Below are positions 11,714 through 24,272 of a stretch of DNA of 64,000 nt, piece by piece. Numbering within the stretch: the stretch's first letter is position 1; each line of letters starts with the position of its first letter. A model generated the notes under the pieces. The model was not told the DNA's origin, made no database searches, and worked only from the letters and a program-made list of their open reading frames with translations. The stretch covers positions 29,243,501-29,307,500 of the forward strand of contig CM053810.1 of NCBI GenBank assembly GCA_028671895.1. The letters are read 5' to 3'. The position numbers were made by a program, and so were the translations under genes. The DNA is from Oenanthe sinensis (Eukaryota; Streptophyta; Magnoliopsida; Apiales; Apiaceae).

Positions 11714-12435
11714 TAGGGCTGCACATGAGTTGCTCAACCCGAACAAACCGACCTAATCCAACCCCGACTTCGACCGATCAAATCGACCCAATAAAAATTA
11801 AAATATAAATGGGTTATTAATTATTTAAATCGAGTAAGCTGAGTTAGGTTTAAGTTTCATTAAATTTAACCCTAGCCCTTACCCTACCCAACCCGATGCA
11901 TTTTTATATTATTATATATTAAATATTGTCAATATACGAATATGAGTGAATTCTAATATAATTTATATATAAAAAACATAATAATTTATAATTAGAATTT
12001 TATTCATTATAAATGAATCATTTTATAACAATAAAAGTTTAGTTATTTATTTAGAATTTTAGTTTTATCATCAAGAATTTTCAAAATTAATTCTAATATT
12101 TTGAACAAATATTCGTACAATTTCTTCAATTATCTCTTCACTAATGTTAAGACTTAAATTTAAGATCAAAATATTATAATTTCTTATAAATTTAAGTAAT
12201 ATTAAAAAATTAACATTTTAAAAAGACGATTATCACTTTCATTCAACCCCATCAACCACACCCGAACCAACCCCTACCAATATGTAATTAATGGGGTTGG
12301 GTTACAACTTATTTTTTTTATAATGGGTTAGAAAATTTTCAAACCGAATTAATTTGGTTGTGTTATGTTTATGCTCCAATCGTGCCCAACCGATCCGTTT
12401 GCACTCCTAATAGAATTGACCCGTGTGCACCCCTA
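11714..12435. mobile_element. hAT-type non-autonomous element, copy 1
   Basis: The ends are TAGGGCTGCACATGAGT and the complement TAGGGGTGCACACGGGT. The flanking octamers ACATAATC (11,706-11,713) and ACAGAATC (12,436-12,443) agree at 7 of 8 positions, as expected for an aged hAT target duplication. Subterminal AACCCGA/CCAACCC repeats occur and there is no ORF. Size is 722 bp. Confidence 0.8.
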
Positions 12436-12807
12436 ACAGAATCTATCATAAAAATTCATATTATTTGCGACAAATTCAGTCACAATTCTGCATACTACTC
12501 TGAAAATTACTGACGCAAATTATCATATAATTCCTGATACTTGCGACAGTAGTACTTTCTTAACCATATAACACCATTTAACACGTATGATTCCCTTCCA
12601 GTCCCAAATGACTTTGTTTACCCCGTTAGTCATTTGTACAACACACATGAAGCATAGAATACACCTTAAAACTTAGAATACACAATAACAAAATAATAAG
12701 TAAAAAGTCAAACCCACATTAAACTTTTGGCAAAAGTTGTATAAAAAACATAATAGTCAAATTCATCATAAAGTTACGGTCCACATCCTCCATAAGTTTA
12801 CAATATC
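12436..12807. other. Shared spacer, no gene
   Basis: It matches 50,091-50,469. AT-rich, with no coding or structural signal recognised. Confidence 0.5.
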
Positions 12808-12984
12808 CAAAACAAATGGGCATCCGCCCTACAGCCTACCGGCTGGTACCACGCTTCCGACTAATCTGCATAAGGCCATAACCACCAACATCCAACTTAC
12901 AGGATAATACGATATAACATGCTAATACCGAAAACAATTAAAATTCAATCTGTAGGATAATATACAAATATCTAATAGCATCTA
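12808..12984. repeat. Repeat segment A, copy 1 (GGGCATCCGCCCTACAGCC)
   Basis: Nearly identical segments lie at 28,369-28,525 and 50,470-50,645. Here it ends abruptly at ATCTATTCAC, where it joins the truncated LTR of the following copia element. Confidence 0.8.
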
Positions 12985-13086
12985 TTCACTTTATATTATT
13001 ACTTCTTGTTTGTTGTTAGCAAGATAAGTGATAAATTATCAAGTTGCATTCAATCACCCCTTCTACAACACTCATAACGTTTAACA
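12985..13086 (+). repeat. Remnant of 5' LTR (last ~100 bp)
   Basis: It matches the last 100 bp of the 3' LTR, from TTCACTT through ACTCATAACGTTTA, and ends TAACA two bases before the PBS. About 980 bp of the LTR is lost. Confidence 0.85.
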
Positions 13087-13088
13087 AC

Positions 13089-13100
13089 TGGTATCAGAGC
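13089..13100 (+). other. Primer binding site for initiator tRNA-Met
   Basis: TGGTATCAGAGC is the standard copia PBS. The two-base spacer after the LTR sets the LTR end. Confidence 0.9.
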
Positions 13101-13137
13101 AGCATGTTAGATATACATAACCTGAAAAGATCTAAAC

Positions 13138-14440
13138 ATGAGTGCACAGAAAGTAAACAGCATAAAAATACTAACTTTTGACAAAGAGCATTACAACTTT
13201 TGGAAAAGAAAGATGATGTTGTTCATAAAAACAGTCAACCCACTCTACCCTAGAATCCTGGAAAGTGGTCCCTTCATACCTGAAACATATGTACCTGAAA
13301 CCACAGTAGATGGTGAAACAATACTAACCTACTGGGTTCCTAAAAAGGTTTCAGAGTACACTGACACTGAAAGAGAAAAAGTATCTCTAGATGATTGCTT
13401 ATAATTTATCATCATTGAGGCACTTGACAATGTCATGTACAATAACATTGTCAACTGCACCAGTGCAAAGCAAATATGGGAAACCATTGAGATACTCCGT
13501 GAAGAACAGAAGAAGTAAAGGAAAATCAAAGACAGATTCTAGTGTCTCAGTATGAAGCCTTCATGGCCAAACCAAGTGTAGGGTTGACTGCGATATTTGA
13601 GAGGTTTAACAGGTTGATAAATGACTTGCAGCTGCATGGAAAGTTTTATGACAAAAAGGAGGTAAACATGAAATTCATGTTGACACTTCCTAACCATCTA
13701 GAACACAAGGTTTCTGCTATAAGAGAAGGAAGAGATTTATAAAAAGTTTCTCTTGAAATGTTATATGGTATACTTAAAACCTATGAGCTAGAGATACTAT
13801 AAAAGAGGGCCATTTAAGCTGGTCAAAGAGGAAAAATGGCCAACACTTCAAATGCTCTAGTAGCTCAAGGAATCTCAACATCAACAACAAATCAAGATTG
13901 ACGAAATCACAGATGAAGATGAAAGTATGAGTTTGGAACTCAAGGATGGTGAAGAAGATGAGTTCTACACTTTGGAGGAACTAGACAACATGGAAAGCAA
14001 AATAATGTCCTACATGGCAATGAAGTTCTCCAACTTAAGATTCAAGAACAACACCGAGAGGACAAAGCTCCAGGTTCAACAAGCCAAATATCTCAAAACC
14101 TAGAGGAAGTGGCAAAGGTGGATACAAAACATGTATGGTGGGTAGATCCAAGATAAGGTGTTACAACTGCAGTAAAATGGGGCATTTTGCAACAAATGCA
14201 AGAAGCCAAAATAAGTGAAAAGAAATGACAATGATTATGAGGAACTCAAAGAAAAATATGAAACCTTGCTCAAAAAACAACAAGGAAGGGCTTTTGTGGC
14301 TGAAGGAAAGTGTTGGGAAGACTCTGATGATGAAGAGGAAGAAGAATATGGAAATCTTGCTCCCATGATAAACTTTGGAGAAGGTTCATCCACTTCATCA
14401 AGTGAAAAGAAATGACAATGATTATGAAGAACTACAAGAA
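13138..14440 (+). pseudogene. Broken gag of the SIRE-like element
   Basis: It opens MSAQKVNSIKILTFDKEHY with NFWKRKMMLFIK, the copia gag N-terminus. The gag core follows in another frame (FERFNRLINDLQLHG, MLTLPNHLEHKVSAIREG; 13,542-13,742). A zinc knuckle reads CYNCSKMGHFATNA (about 14,158-14,200); the fourth ligand is lost (Ala for Cys). An acidic Glu-rich stretch follows (14,215-14,415). The protein would need at least two frame changes and several stop suppressions. Confidence 0.75.
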
Positions 14441-15439
14441 TTCTTCTTCCCTATTAAAATCATACCATGATGATAATACTGAAAATCAAAAGGTAGGTAT
14501 AGGTTTAACTATGAGAAGAATAGTGGAAAGAGACATGCTGTAGAGGAAGACATCAAACATATTGTCAAACCTTCCATTCTAAAGAAAGTTAAGAATCCCA
14601 TGTTCAGAAAGGCAGAATTTGAATTTGATGAGGAAGCATTAGTGATTAAACAAGAGATAGATGATGAGGACAATGAAGCTGTCATTAAGTCTCTTAAGGC
14701 AAAATATATTATCAAAATCCCCAAGACAGTTAGTTTTGACCTTGACAGTAACCTGCGTTTAAAAGATGCTGTCTACACTAGCAAGACTGTAAGTTCAAAA
14801 GATGCTGTCAAGATTGTGAGATCCAAACTTACTGTCGACACAACTCCATCTATACATATTGTCAACACCAGTATGGTAGTAACTTCTAAACATACTATCA
14901 TGAAGACAAGAAAAATAGAAATGGAAAACTAGGAATTACCAAGAAAAATAATTATGATTATATTCCTAATGCTCCTAGAAAGTTGTGCAACAATTATGGG
15001 TCTTCTAATCATCTAACCCATGTTTTCAATAAGAACAAGTCAAATGTCAAGAATGCTACCTCTGTTAATGGAAATTTATACAACATCCCTTTAAAGAACA
15101 AACAAGTTACTCACTGTGGTGATTTTCATTGCATTTCATGCAAAATGAACTTGATGAGTATATGCTTTAACATGCCTTTTGCTAATAATCTAAAATGCCT
15201 GCATAAGAGTGATAAAACTGAAAAGGAAAAGATTCCAAGTCCACTTAAAATTAGGATGGACAAGCCACCCAAGAGAAAAGCTATCAAGCCAGTAATCAAA
15301 TCAGAATGGGTAGCTACAGGAGTCTTGCTAAAAGCCAGAGAAGGAATCAGAACAGAATCAACTTCAAACTTTGATTTAGCTAAGTAAAATTGACCCAATG
15401 AAAATTGGGTACCAAAAACAACTTAAAAAATTTGCTTTG
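14441..15439 (+). pseudogene. gag-pol linker region, no clear domain
   Basis: Two ORFs (14,600-14,932 and 14,983-15,387) lie in different frames. They are rich in Lys, Ser and Asn and read into the protease. I recognise no domain. Position suggests the variable spacer before copia protease. The first carries several ACTGT and TGTCA words, the same motif that floods the element's 3' half. Confidence 0.45.
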
Positions 15440-17127
15440 CAGGGCAACAGAAAAAATAAAAGAATCATGTGGATCATTGATAGTGGATGCTAATGACACA
15501 TGACAGGTGATAAAGCCCTGCTATCAGAGTTCAAGGAGATGGCTGACCCTTGTGTAACTTTTAGTGACAACAACATTGGTTTCACAATGGGATATGACAT
15601 TCTAGTAAGAAATTTGAGAATAGAGAAAATTGCTCTAGTAAATGGTTTGAAGCACAATCTATTAAGTGTAACTCAATTTTTTGAAAAAGGATTTCTAGTG
15701 AACTTTGATCAAGACAAATGCTCCATTGTCAACAAGAAGACAGGAGAAAAACTCTTCAAGGAGTTAGAAAAGGCAGCTTCTTCATAGCTGACTTGGATTC
15801 TTTGAGAAAAGACAAAGTCCACTGTTTCTACAGTAAGGCTTCCTCATCCGATAGTTGGCTGTGGCACAAGAAACTTTCCCATTTGAATTTCAAAGTAACG
15901 AATTATCTAATAAAAAGAGAATTGGTGAAAGGGCTTCCTCAACTTGAATTCTGTCAAGAAGGATTGTGTGAGGATTGCCAAAAAAGGATGTTAAGGAGAG
16001 CTTCACACAAAAGCACTCCTAGTGGCTCAATCAATGAAGCATTTCAACTGATTCACATGGACTTATTTGGTCTCGTGAATGTGCAGTCTCTGGCAAGAAA
16101 AATATATTCTCTAGTAATGGTTGATGATTTTTCAAGATACACTTGGGTGAGGTTTCTAGTATCCAAGGATGAAGCTTCACACGAAATAATTGATTTGGTA
16201 AGGGTTTTTGACAAGAATCCCAAATACAAAGTGCAGATTTTAAGAAGTGATAATGGTATTGAGTTCGAAATTAGTATCATGAATGATTTCTGCAGGGACA
16301 ATGGAATCACTCAACAATTTTATGCCCTAAGGACACCTCAGCAAAATGGTGTTATGGAAAGAAAGAATAGAACCCTAATTGTGGCTACAAGAACTATGTT
16401 GACTGAAGAAAAACTTCCTACCTACTTTTGGGGTGAAGCAATCAATACAACCTGTTATACTCAAAACATGACTGTAGTCAATAAGACCTATGGAAAGAAA
16501 CCCAATGAATTGCTTACAAGAAGGAAACCAACTATCAATTATTTTCATGTCTTTCGAAGTAAGTGCTACTTCATGAAAGATTCAACTGAGATCAAAGGAA
16601 AATTTGACACTAAAGCACTTGAAGGAATCTTTGTGGGGTATGGCATTGACAGGACTGCATACAAAGTCTACATCATTGATCACAAGACTGTGGAAGAGAG
16701 TGTAAATGTCACCTTTGATGAGTCAAAATTTCTTGGAGTTGAAGGAAGTCAAGAAATGGAACCTATATTCTTTGAAAATCAAGGTTATCTAGAAGAGATT
16801 GATGAAGATTCAGCAAGAGTTGATCACACAATTTCTGGTCCATCAAATGATCCTATCCAGTCTGGAGATAATGAAGTAACTACTCAAACAACTGACTTGT
16901 GTGGAAATGTTCCCATGAATAGTGGTCTTGAAGAAATTGATGCTGTTAACAATGCAAGAACAAAAGATGCTATCAATCAACAAGGTGCAGAAGATTCCAG
17001 TGATTCTCTAAGAGAAAAAAAATGGAAAAGAGATCACACAAATGATTTAATGATTCGTGATCCAAGAATTGGAGTCAAAACAAGAAGAAATGTTGCCAAT
17101 GAATGCATGCACTCTTGTTTCCTTTAA
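15440..17127 (+). pseudogene. Protease and integrase portion of pol
   Basis: The protease region begins at IIDSGC, then two stops, then HMTGDK (about 15,474-15,510), a damaged copia DSGCSRHMTG site. The frame changes near 15,770. The integrase zinc site is visible as LWHKKLSHLNF with CEDCQ, and the catalytic triad region as FQLIHMDLFG, LRSDNGIEFE and TPQQNGVMERKNR. The integrase frame (15,718-17,127) is open for 469 codons and ends at a stop just before the RT. This is the best-preserved part of the element. Confidence 0.85.
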
Positions 17128-18661
17128 CAAACTGAGCCCAAAACTCTAGAAGAAGCCCTGGCTGATCCAGAATGGATTAATGCCATGCAAGAAGAGCTTA
17201 ATCAATTTGAAAAAAGCTGTGTTTGGGAATTGGTGCCTAGACCAAAGAATAAATCCATAATAGGCACCAAATGGGTTTATAGGAACAAGATGGATGATTG
17301 TGGTACTGTTACAAGAAACAAAGCAAGGCTGGTGGCAAAAGGTTACTGTCAACAGGAAGAGATTGATTATGAAGAAACATTTACTCCTGTTGCCAGACTT
17401 GAGGCAATAAGAATCTTTTTGGCATTTGCTGCATTCAACAACTTCAAAGTCTTCCAAATGGATGTGAAAAGTGCTTTTCTTAATGGAGAATTAGAAGAAG
17501 AAGTATATGTTGAACAACTCCTGGCTTTAAAGATCCAAAGATGAAGAATTTTGTGTACAGACTACTCAAGACATTGCATGGCTTAAAGCAAGCACCAAAG
17601 GCTTGGTATGATACTCTTTCTAAGTTTCTTCTTGACAATAACTTTACAAGAGGGATTATGGATAAACTCTTTTCTACAAAAAGCATGGCAAGGATATCAT
17701 TCTAGTCCAAGTGTATGTTGAAGACATTATCTTTGGTTCAACAAATGAAGAACTATGCAAGAAATTCTCTGAGTTGATGCAGAACAAATATGAGATGAGT
17801 ATGATGGGTGAATTGATATTTTTTCTTGGACTTCAAGTCTATAAAAAAGAAGATGGAATATTCATTTGCCAAACTAAATATGTTAAAGATCTCTTGAAAA
17901 GATTTGATGTGGAAGACTCATCTCCTGCAAAAACTCCAATCTCAACAGCAATTCAACTTGACGATGATCCAAAAGGAAAGAAGGTGAACAATAAAATGTA
18001 TAGAGGAATGATTAGATCTCCTCTCTATCTAACAGCTAGCAAGCCTGACATCATGTTTGCAATAGGGTTGTGTGCAAGGTTCTAGTCTGATTCAAAGGAT
18101 TCTCACTTAATGGCTGTAAAAAAAAATTTTAGATACAAAAAAGGCACTCAAGACTTAGGCCTTTGGTATCCCAAAGATTATGGATTTGACTTAGTTGGAT
18201 ATTCAGACTCAGACTATGCAGGGTGCATGATAGACAGAAAGAGCACAATAAGTAGCTGTCAATTTCTAGGAAAAAGGTTGGTTTCATGGTTTAGTAAGAA
18301 GCAGCATTCAGTATCAAATTCAAATACAGAAGCTGAATATATTGCAGCTGGTTATTGTTGTGCTCAGTTATTTTGGATGAGGAACCAACTATTGGACTAT
18401 GGGTTGACTCTGCAAGGAATTCCTATCTTTTGTGACAACACCAGTGCCATAGCAATTTCTGAGAATCTTGTTCAACATTCCAAAACTAAGCACATTGACA
18501 TTAGACATCACTTCATTAGAGAACTTGTGGAAGAAGGCACAATCAAGCTTATCTATGTGCCCATAAAGAAGCAACTTGCAGATATTTTCACCAAACAATT
18601 GGATGAAAAGAAACTCAACAGGCTAGTGAGTGAATTGGGTATGTTAAATCTGTCCTGTTAA
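17128..18661 (+). pseudogene. Reverse transcriptase and RNase H portion of pol
   Basis: The RT has WVYRNKMDDCGTVTRNKARL, RLEAIRIFLAFAA and FQMDVKSAFLNGELEEEVYV, then a frameshift near 17,520. The catalytic box reads YVEDIIFGS (about 17,711-17,740): the first Asp of the copia YVDD motif is Glu. A stop (18,083-18,085) separates RT from RNase H. RNase H is open for 183 codons, with YSDSDYAGC, NTEAEYIAAG, FCDNTSAIAI and KQLADIFTKQL. It ends LNLSC before the long 3' region. Confidence 0.85.
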
Positions 18662-19511
18662 TGTTATTCTGTTTGGTTGATTAAAAAATTCAGTTAACTG
18701 AATTTCACTGTGAATTAATGGTCTCTTGCGGTGTTTTGATTTTTATCATAGTGGAAAAATATGATGATATTTTACTGAAAGGTTAACTAATTTATTTTTA
18801 AGTAACTTAATTCTTATGTGACTAATAAAAGATACTGTCAAGTTGTTTGACAATATATTTTATTTATACTCTCGCATATTGATAAATTACTATCAAAATC
18901 TGTGAAAACTTACTACCACATGGTTGAGAAGTCTTGACATTATAGTTCGTGGGATGAAAACTTACTGTCACATGGTTGAGAAGTCTTGACAGTATATTGT
19001 TCGCTGGACGAAAACTTACTGTCAAATCCTGTGAAACTTATTGTCAAAAGATTGAGAAATCTTGGTAGCATATTATACGGGACTAAAACTTTCTGTCAAA
19101 TTCTGAAACTTATTGTTAGTATCCTTTGACAGTATAGTTTTCTAAAATCCCCGCATAACATACTGTCAATAGTTAACATTAGGGTTATTCATTTATTTTA
19201 TAAATTTTTCCTAACCACTAATGTTACTGTCGAGAATGTTTGTGAATTCTAGCATAGAAGTTACTGTCGAGGAATGGAACTAGACGACAACTGTCACTTA
19301 AAATCGTTTACAATTCCTTCTTGACAATACCTTTTTCACATCATATATATACAAATAGCTTAAATCTCTCACATTCATTATTTCTCTTTTAAACTTCAAT
19401 TTTCTTCTCTTACATCCTAAAAACTCCCCATTTTCTCTATAACCTCTCTTTCTCTAAACCGTCCTTCAAACTCTAAACTCTTCTTCATTTCTAAACTTCA
19501 AACTCTTAACC
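18662..19511 (+). repeat. Spacer with tandem units carrying facing ACTGTCA/TGACAGT pairs
   Basis: Units of about 52-74 bp start GAAAACTT at 18,904, 18,956 and 19,010, with a degenerate one at 19,084. The best unit has TACTGTCA (18,963-18,970) facing TGACAGTA (18,987-18,994) over a 16-bp loop containing CATGGTTGAGAAGTC. Further exact octamers lie at 18,833, 19,017, 19,127 and 19,161. The downstream part (19,330-19,511) is CT-rich and leader-like, directly before an ATG. Confidence 0.7.
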
Positions 19512-20050
19512 ATGTCTAGACCTCAACTTATCTGCTCTCTTGCCCAAACCAACTTCACCACCATGGCCTCAGCGGGTGAAGTTGGAGAAGCTTTTAAACC
19601 TTTTATTGGCTTCATGAACAATTCTTACCTCACCTATGCCCTCACAGAAAGCCACACATCAATGAAGCTCTTCATGTGGAAGAAGTTGCAGGCTCGCTAT
19701 TTCAGGAGTCTACAAGTGACATTAAACTTGCAATGTTCTTTAAAATGGTTGGGTATACTGGACCCAAGTTAAGCTCAAACAACGATGAATGGTATCCATC
19801 TTGCGGATTGGACAGAAAATATCTGAACAAAGAATGGAGTATGATTTTGGATGCTATATCAAGGTCCATGTCGAGCAAGACCAGTGGATGGAATGAGGTC
19901 CCAGCCTACATCAGGAGAATTGTACATTCCATGGTGCATAACTACCGAATCAATATTGAAAAGATCCTGATGCCCCTATTCAAACTGGTGCTTGGAAAGA
20001 AAAAAGCCAAAAAATCGGTAATCTATTATCCTAGATTTTTTTGCTTATAA
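19512..20050 (+). pseudogene. Third-ORF region, N-terminal globular part
   Basis: The reading begins MSRPQLICSLAQTNFTTM at 19,512 and moves to another frame near 19,690. The continuation has FKMVGYTGPKLSS, LNKEWSMILDAISRSMSS and WNEVPAYIRRIVHSM. The pattern of a Trp-containing block, then a serine-rich turn, then a helix ending in a YYPRFFCL-like strand is one I associate with proteins of unknown function in plant retrotransposons. The position after RNase H fits the extra ORF of SIRE-like elements. No transmembrane segment is evident. Confidence 0.55.
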
Positions 20051-20244
20051 GTAATTCGGTCATAGGCATAATAAATTTAGATAGTGTTCAATGCATGGAG
20101 TCCCCAACACTAAAAAAGAACATCCATTCTTTACTAATCAGTAAACCACTTAACACTGAATTGGGTTTGTTTATAACTGAATTCATGTTTTCAACTATAA
20201 CTGATTTAAAATAAAAATTTATTGGGGACTACAACGTATTTACC

Positions 20245-23200
20245 TTGAGTGATGAGAATGGTGTTGACCATACCATTCCTAACCCACACTCCAAACCTTA
20301 TGAAGGAATCCGGCCTTCTCGAGTCACCAAAACTATTAGCCAAGGGTCTGGTTCCTCTCAAAAGGACCAGGCTCCTAAAAGGAGGAGAATCAATCAACCT
20401 AGGTTAGAAACCTTTCCATGGGTAGGTGGTGTAACTGCACAAGATGTAGCAAATAAGGCTGGTAGTTTGGACACAGAACTCACAGTGGGCCCTGGTGAGC
20501 CTAGAGAAAAGAAGGCAAGGGTATCAACCTCTGTAAGCCAGACTGTGTCATCTCAAAAGGCACAGATCTTAATAGGGAACAAAACACATCTCTAGGTGTT
20601 TCCTCTCAAAAGGAGGAATCTATTGAAATTGGTCAGTCTCCCATGACACCTTGTACAGAGTCTACACAACAGGTCGAACACCCTCAATCTAAGCCAACAC
20701 TTGAAGATACTCAGAGAATAGGGCTAAAAAATGTGGAACCCAGCTCATTTAATTATGGGGCATCACATTTTGCAAATTTTGAAGATCAAATTGTTGATGC
20801 ACTATTCCAATAATTAAATGAGACTGATCATAGCAATCGACAAGAACCTTCCACTCATAGGGTAGAAGATATTGTTGTCACAACCTCTGAAGCTGTTAAT
20901 GACAAAGTTATTGTCAATCCTCATGACAGTAACTTCTCAACATATGCTGTCAACATTCAAAATCTAGATAGCTACACTCCAATGGCCACCACTTCTCAAA
21001 AAACTGAAGATGATGACTCTGCTCTCATTTCCACAATCCTCAAGGTAAAAAACAAAATGTGGGAGCCAAAATATCTAAGGCCCTAGACCGTGAAAGTGAG
21101 TTGGTGAGGAGTGATGAGATCACTCAGAAAAAACAAGAGAGCGGAAGAACCACCAAAGCCTCCAAATCCTTCAAACTAGCTGATGAAAGTTTGAAATCCC
21201 TTTCACATAAGGTTACAAAGATATCAAAGAATCTAGACACTGTTGGCAGAAATCAAGTGAAGTTGGTCAACAGGATGGCTAGTCTAGAGAAAACCATGAA
21301 TGAAGGATTCAATGCCATCTTTGACAAGCTTCAAGAGATCAATTCAAAATATTCAAACCCTGTAGTTGTTACCTCAACTAAGGGGGAGAAAAGTACAGAT
21401 CAAGTTGAAGTGTTTGTAGATGGGAGTGATAAGGAGAAAACACAAGCTGCATCTCAGGGGGAGAGTCAACTAGCATTGATGTCTAGTGTGGCTGCTGAGA
21501 TTGCTACACAGCTTAGTCGTAATAAGGAGGAGAAACAAAAGCATGTTGAGAGGCCTAAAGAGAAAGGAATTGTGATCAAGGAGGGTGTTGTGAAGGCCTC
21601 TGTTCATGTAGCTGGGAAAGGAAAGGAGAAACTCTTTAAGAATCCAAATGATGATTTAATCATAGAAGAGAGAGAAGATTTTTGATGACGAGCATGCTTC
21701 TATTCTTATGGTAGATGAAAATGAAAATAACAGAGTGTTTGAAGATGCTAAATTCAATAAAAGGATAAATGATCTAAGAGCCTGATCCAACAGGGATCCC
21801 AAGAATTTTTTTGATTCAATAAGACAGTCAACTATAGGAGCAGCTGTGATGGTGTCAAAGAGCAACAAGTGGGTAATCTCTATCAGAACTGAAGGATGTT
21901 TTAGCTAGTGTGTGAGTATGGAATATTTGAGCAGACAAGAAATCTCAGTCATAGACGCCATCAAACTTAAAATTAAGACAAACAAGTCATGGCTAAATGA
22001 AAATCTAAAGAGGACACTGCAGAAGCTGATAGTTTAAAAATTACCAGAAATAACTCATAATCCTTTGGACATAAAATTTAGCAGCTCTACAGATGGCAAA
22101 TACAGGTCTATGAATTTGGAAAGGGTCAGTGTATGCAGACCAAGGTCTGTAAAAGAAGCTTTTGACAACTTTAAGAAAATTCCTATAAATGAAGAAAGAA
22201 TTGAGATATTAAGGGTGTTGGATGAAGAATTAAAAAGACTGGAAGAATTGAAGATAAGAAAGAATGTGAAGAAATCTCAAGAAAGAAGAGATAGAGATAA
22301 TGATGATGAAAAGCCTGATGAAGGTGCAGGTAGTTTCAGCCAACACAACAACAATGGTGAAGGATCGTCTAGAACTGGAAATAAGGTGGATGAAGATAAG
22401 GAGAAGGATGAAAAGAAATATAAGGATGGTATTGAAGGAAGGATTTTGAAGACTGTAGTTCTTGATTTTGAAGAAGACAAGAAAGATGCTGTCAGGAGTG
22501 ATAAGGGTGAAACTATTGTCACAGAACCTACTGTCATGAAACCTACTGTCAAGCCTCAATTGATAGTAACTTCTCAAAACATGCTGTCAAAAGGAGTTAT
22601 GGAAGAGTTACTGTCAAGAAAAATATCTATACCTAAAAGGTACATGAAGTCAAGGGTAGGAAGATCAAAACCTCATTCTAGCAGGAAGCCGAGGAGTAGG
22701 AGTTGGAAGCTGACAAATGAGAATCTGCGTGAAGAATGTCTTGATGTCAAGAGACCCACTATCAACAACATAGATGAGTCAAAGGCTGAATTAATCACTA
22801 AAGTTGTTGTTGAGTAGTCTGAGTTTAATTCATTGATCAGGATAAATGTCTTTTATGCTACTGGTAAGGTTGAAGCCTTGGCACATAAAATGAAGGAAGC
22901 AAACTACTTTATGGTGAAAAGGATGCTTCAAATCGCAAAAGCTCTTGATATTAAAAAACAAGTCTTGAGATGAGTGTTGATCAAGAAATTCTTGGAGCTA
23001 ATGGGAACTTTCAAAACACATCTTTTGGATTTCACTGAAGCTGAAGAACCTGAGACAGTAGTATATTCAGATGGAGTTATGTTCGAAAATGAAGATGGAG
23101 CAAGGAATTCTGGAGTATAGATTCCTTACAGGACAAAAATACTGAACTCTTGATGAAACTGATAGAGAAACTTTAACAACTTCCTTATCCTGAAGAGTAA

Positions 23201-24093
23201 GGATTCATTTCCAAACTCCAGAGAATCATTTCAACAAGGAACATCAGGAGTATGAGAAGAAAGTGGAATATGAGAAGACTCAACAATGTCTACTAAGAAA
23301 TCCTGAAAGAATAGTCTTCTATAACTTTGGTGGTTCTGCTGAGGAAATTATATTCGAAGAGTTGAAGACTTTGGTTGTGAAGGATCCTGAGATAGTCAAA
23401 CTGATCAAGTGACAACTTCTCAAAATAACAAACTTTGAGGTGTTTGATCTCAAAAGGAAAGCAATACAAATCTGTGACTCCAAAGAAAAGGAAGAAAGGG
23501 AAAAGATGGAGAAGTTTGAGAGTGAAGTGGAAGCTGCCAAGAAAAAGGTAGAGAAGATTATAAGAAGAATTAAAGAGGCTGAGATTGACATGAAGCATGC
23601 AATGCTAAATGATCAATTCTAAAAAAGAGCTACATATGTGTCTCCTGTTTTGTTTGGACCTTTGAGATTTATTATTGACAGTATTGAAGTGGAGGCTACA
23701 AATTTCAAGGTACTAAACAATGAGAATTTGAGAAGGAACTACAGGCTCACGGGCTCATTTTTAGAAACAGAAAGAGACTTGAGTAAAATTGTCTGGGAAA
23801 TTATTGAGTCAAGAGAAGATGAAGATGAAGCCATTGACAAACTCAGAGTGAAGCAGGTTTTCTCTTCTCTAAAGGAAAGATTTGTCAAAGACACGTTTGG
23901 TATGAAATATTTGTGTATCTCAAAAGGGCCAACTGAGAACTACTACACCTACAGAGAATTGAAGAATCTTTCTTACAAGATGGTGAAGCTAGTCTTAGAT
24001 TTGGTCTCTGTTCATGCCAAGACAGATGAAGAAAAACAAGAACTGAAAGCTCTTGAAGGTTTGTATGGAAGAATGACAGTAGTGAAAAAGTGA
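20245..24093 (+). pseudogene. Third-ORF region, charged coiled-coil part
   Basis: Successive ORFs (20,245-20,595; 21,059-21,685; 22,065-22,817; 23,440-23,622; 23,638-24,093) are highly charged. They include a heptad-rich helix (SLKSLSHKVTKISKNLDTV), Lys/Glu blocks and a KSQERRDRDNDDEKPDEG stretch. They are separated by stops and frame changes, consistent with one decayed gene of about 1,300 codons. The second SIRE-like element, at 60.6-64 kb, has an uninterrupted ORF at the same position, similar in composition though not obviously alignable. An env-like role has been proposed for such ORFs; I see no signal peptide or membrane anchor here. Confidence 0.55.
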
Positions 24094-24259
24094 AGTTGAA
24101 GCTCAAGCTAAAAGTTGAAGATTTTCTCAGTCTAGAGGAGCCTAGTTTGAGAGAGAATTGTACTTGTAATTTTTTTTCTTATACAAACACTTCAGTTTTT
24201 ATTAGTTGAGTTAGCATCTGCAATTTACTTTGAATTTGTCTTTATTTTTCATAAAAACA

Positions 24260-24272
24260 AATTGGGGGAGAT
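24260..24272 (+). other. Polypurine tract
   Basis: AAATTGGGGGAGAT directly precedes the 3' LTR start TGTTAGGG. The same tract precedes the other SIRE-like LTR (minus strand, 61,715-61,730). Confidence 0.85.

Larger units (their letters stand above)
6944..12984. repeat. Mosaic repeat block, copy 1 (second copy 42.1-50.65 kb)
   Basis: The same components occur in the same order at 42.1-50.65 kb: minus-strand DUF4283-like ORF, CACTA left end, a flank starting AATAATAAGTATTGATATC, copia LTR plus gag stub, CACTA MITE, TA-rich tract, hAT MITE and the GGGCATCCGCCC segment. The copies differ by indels and by a large deletion inside the first CACTA. The left part alone recurs at 30.95-32.1 kb. Parallel order means duplication of a pre-assembled nest, not independent insertions. 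Confidence 0.8.
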
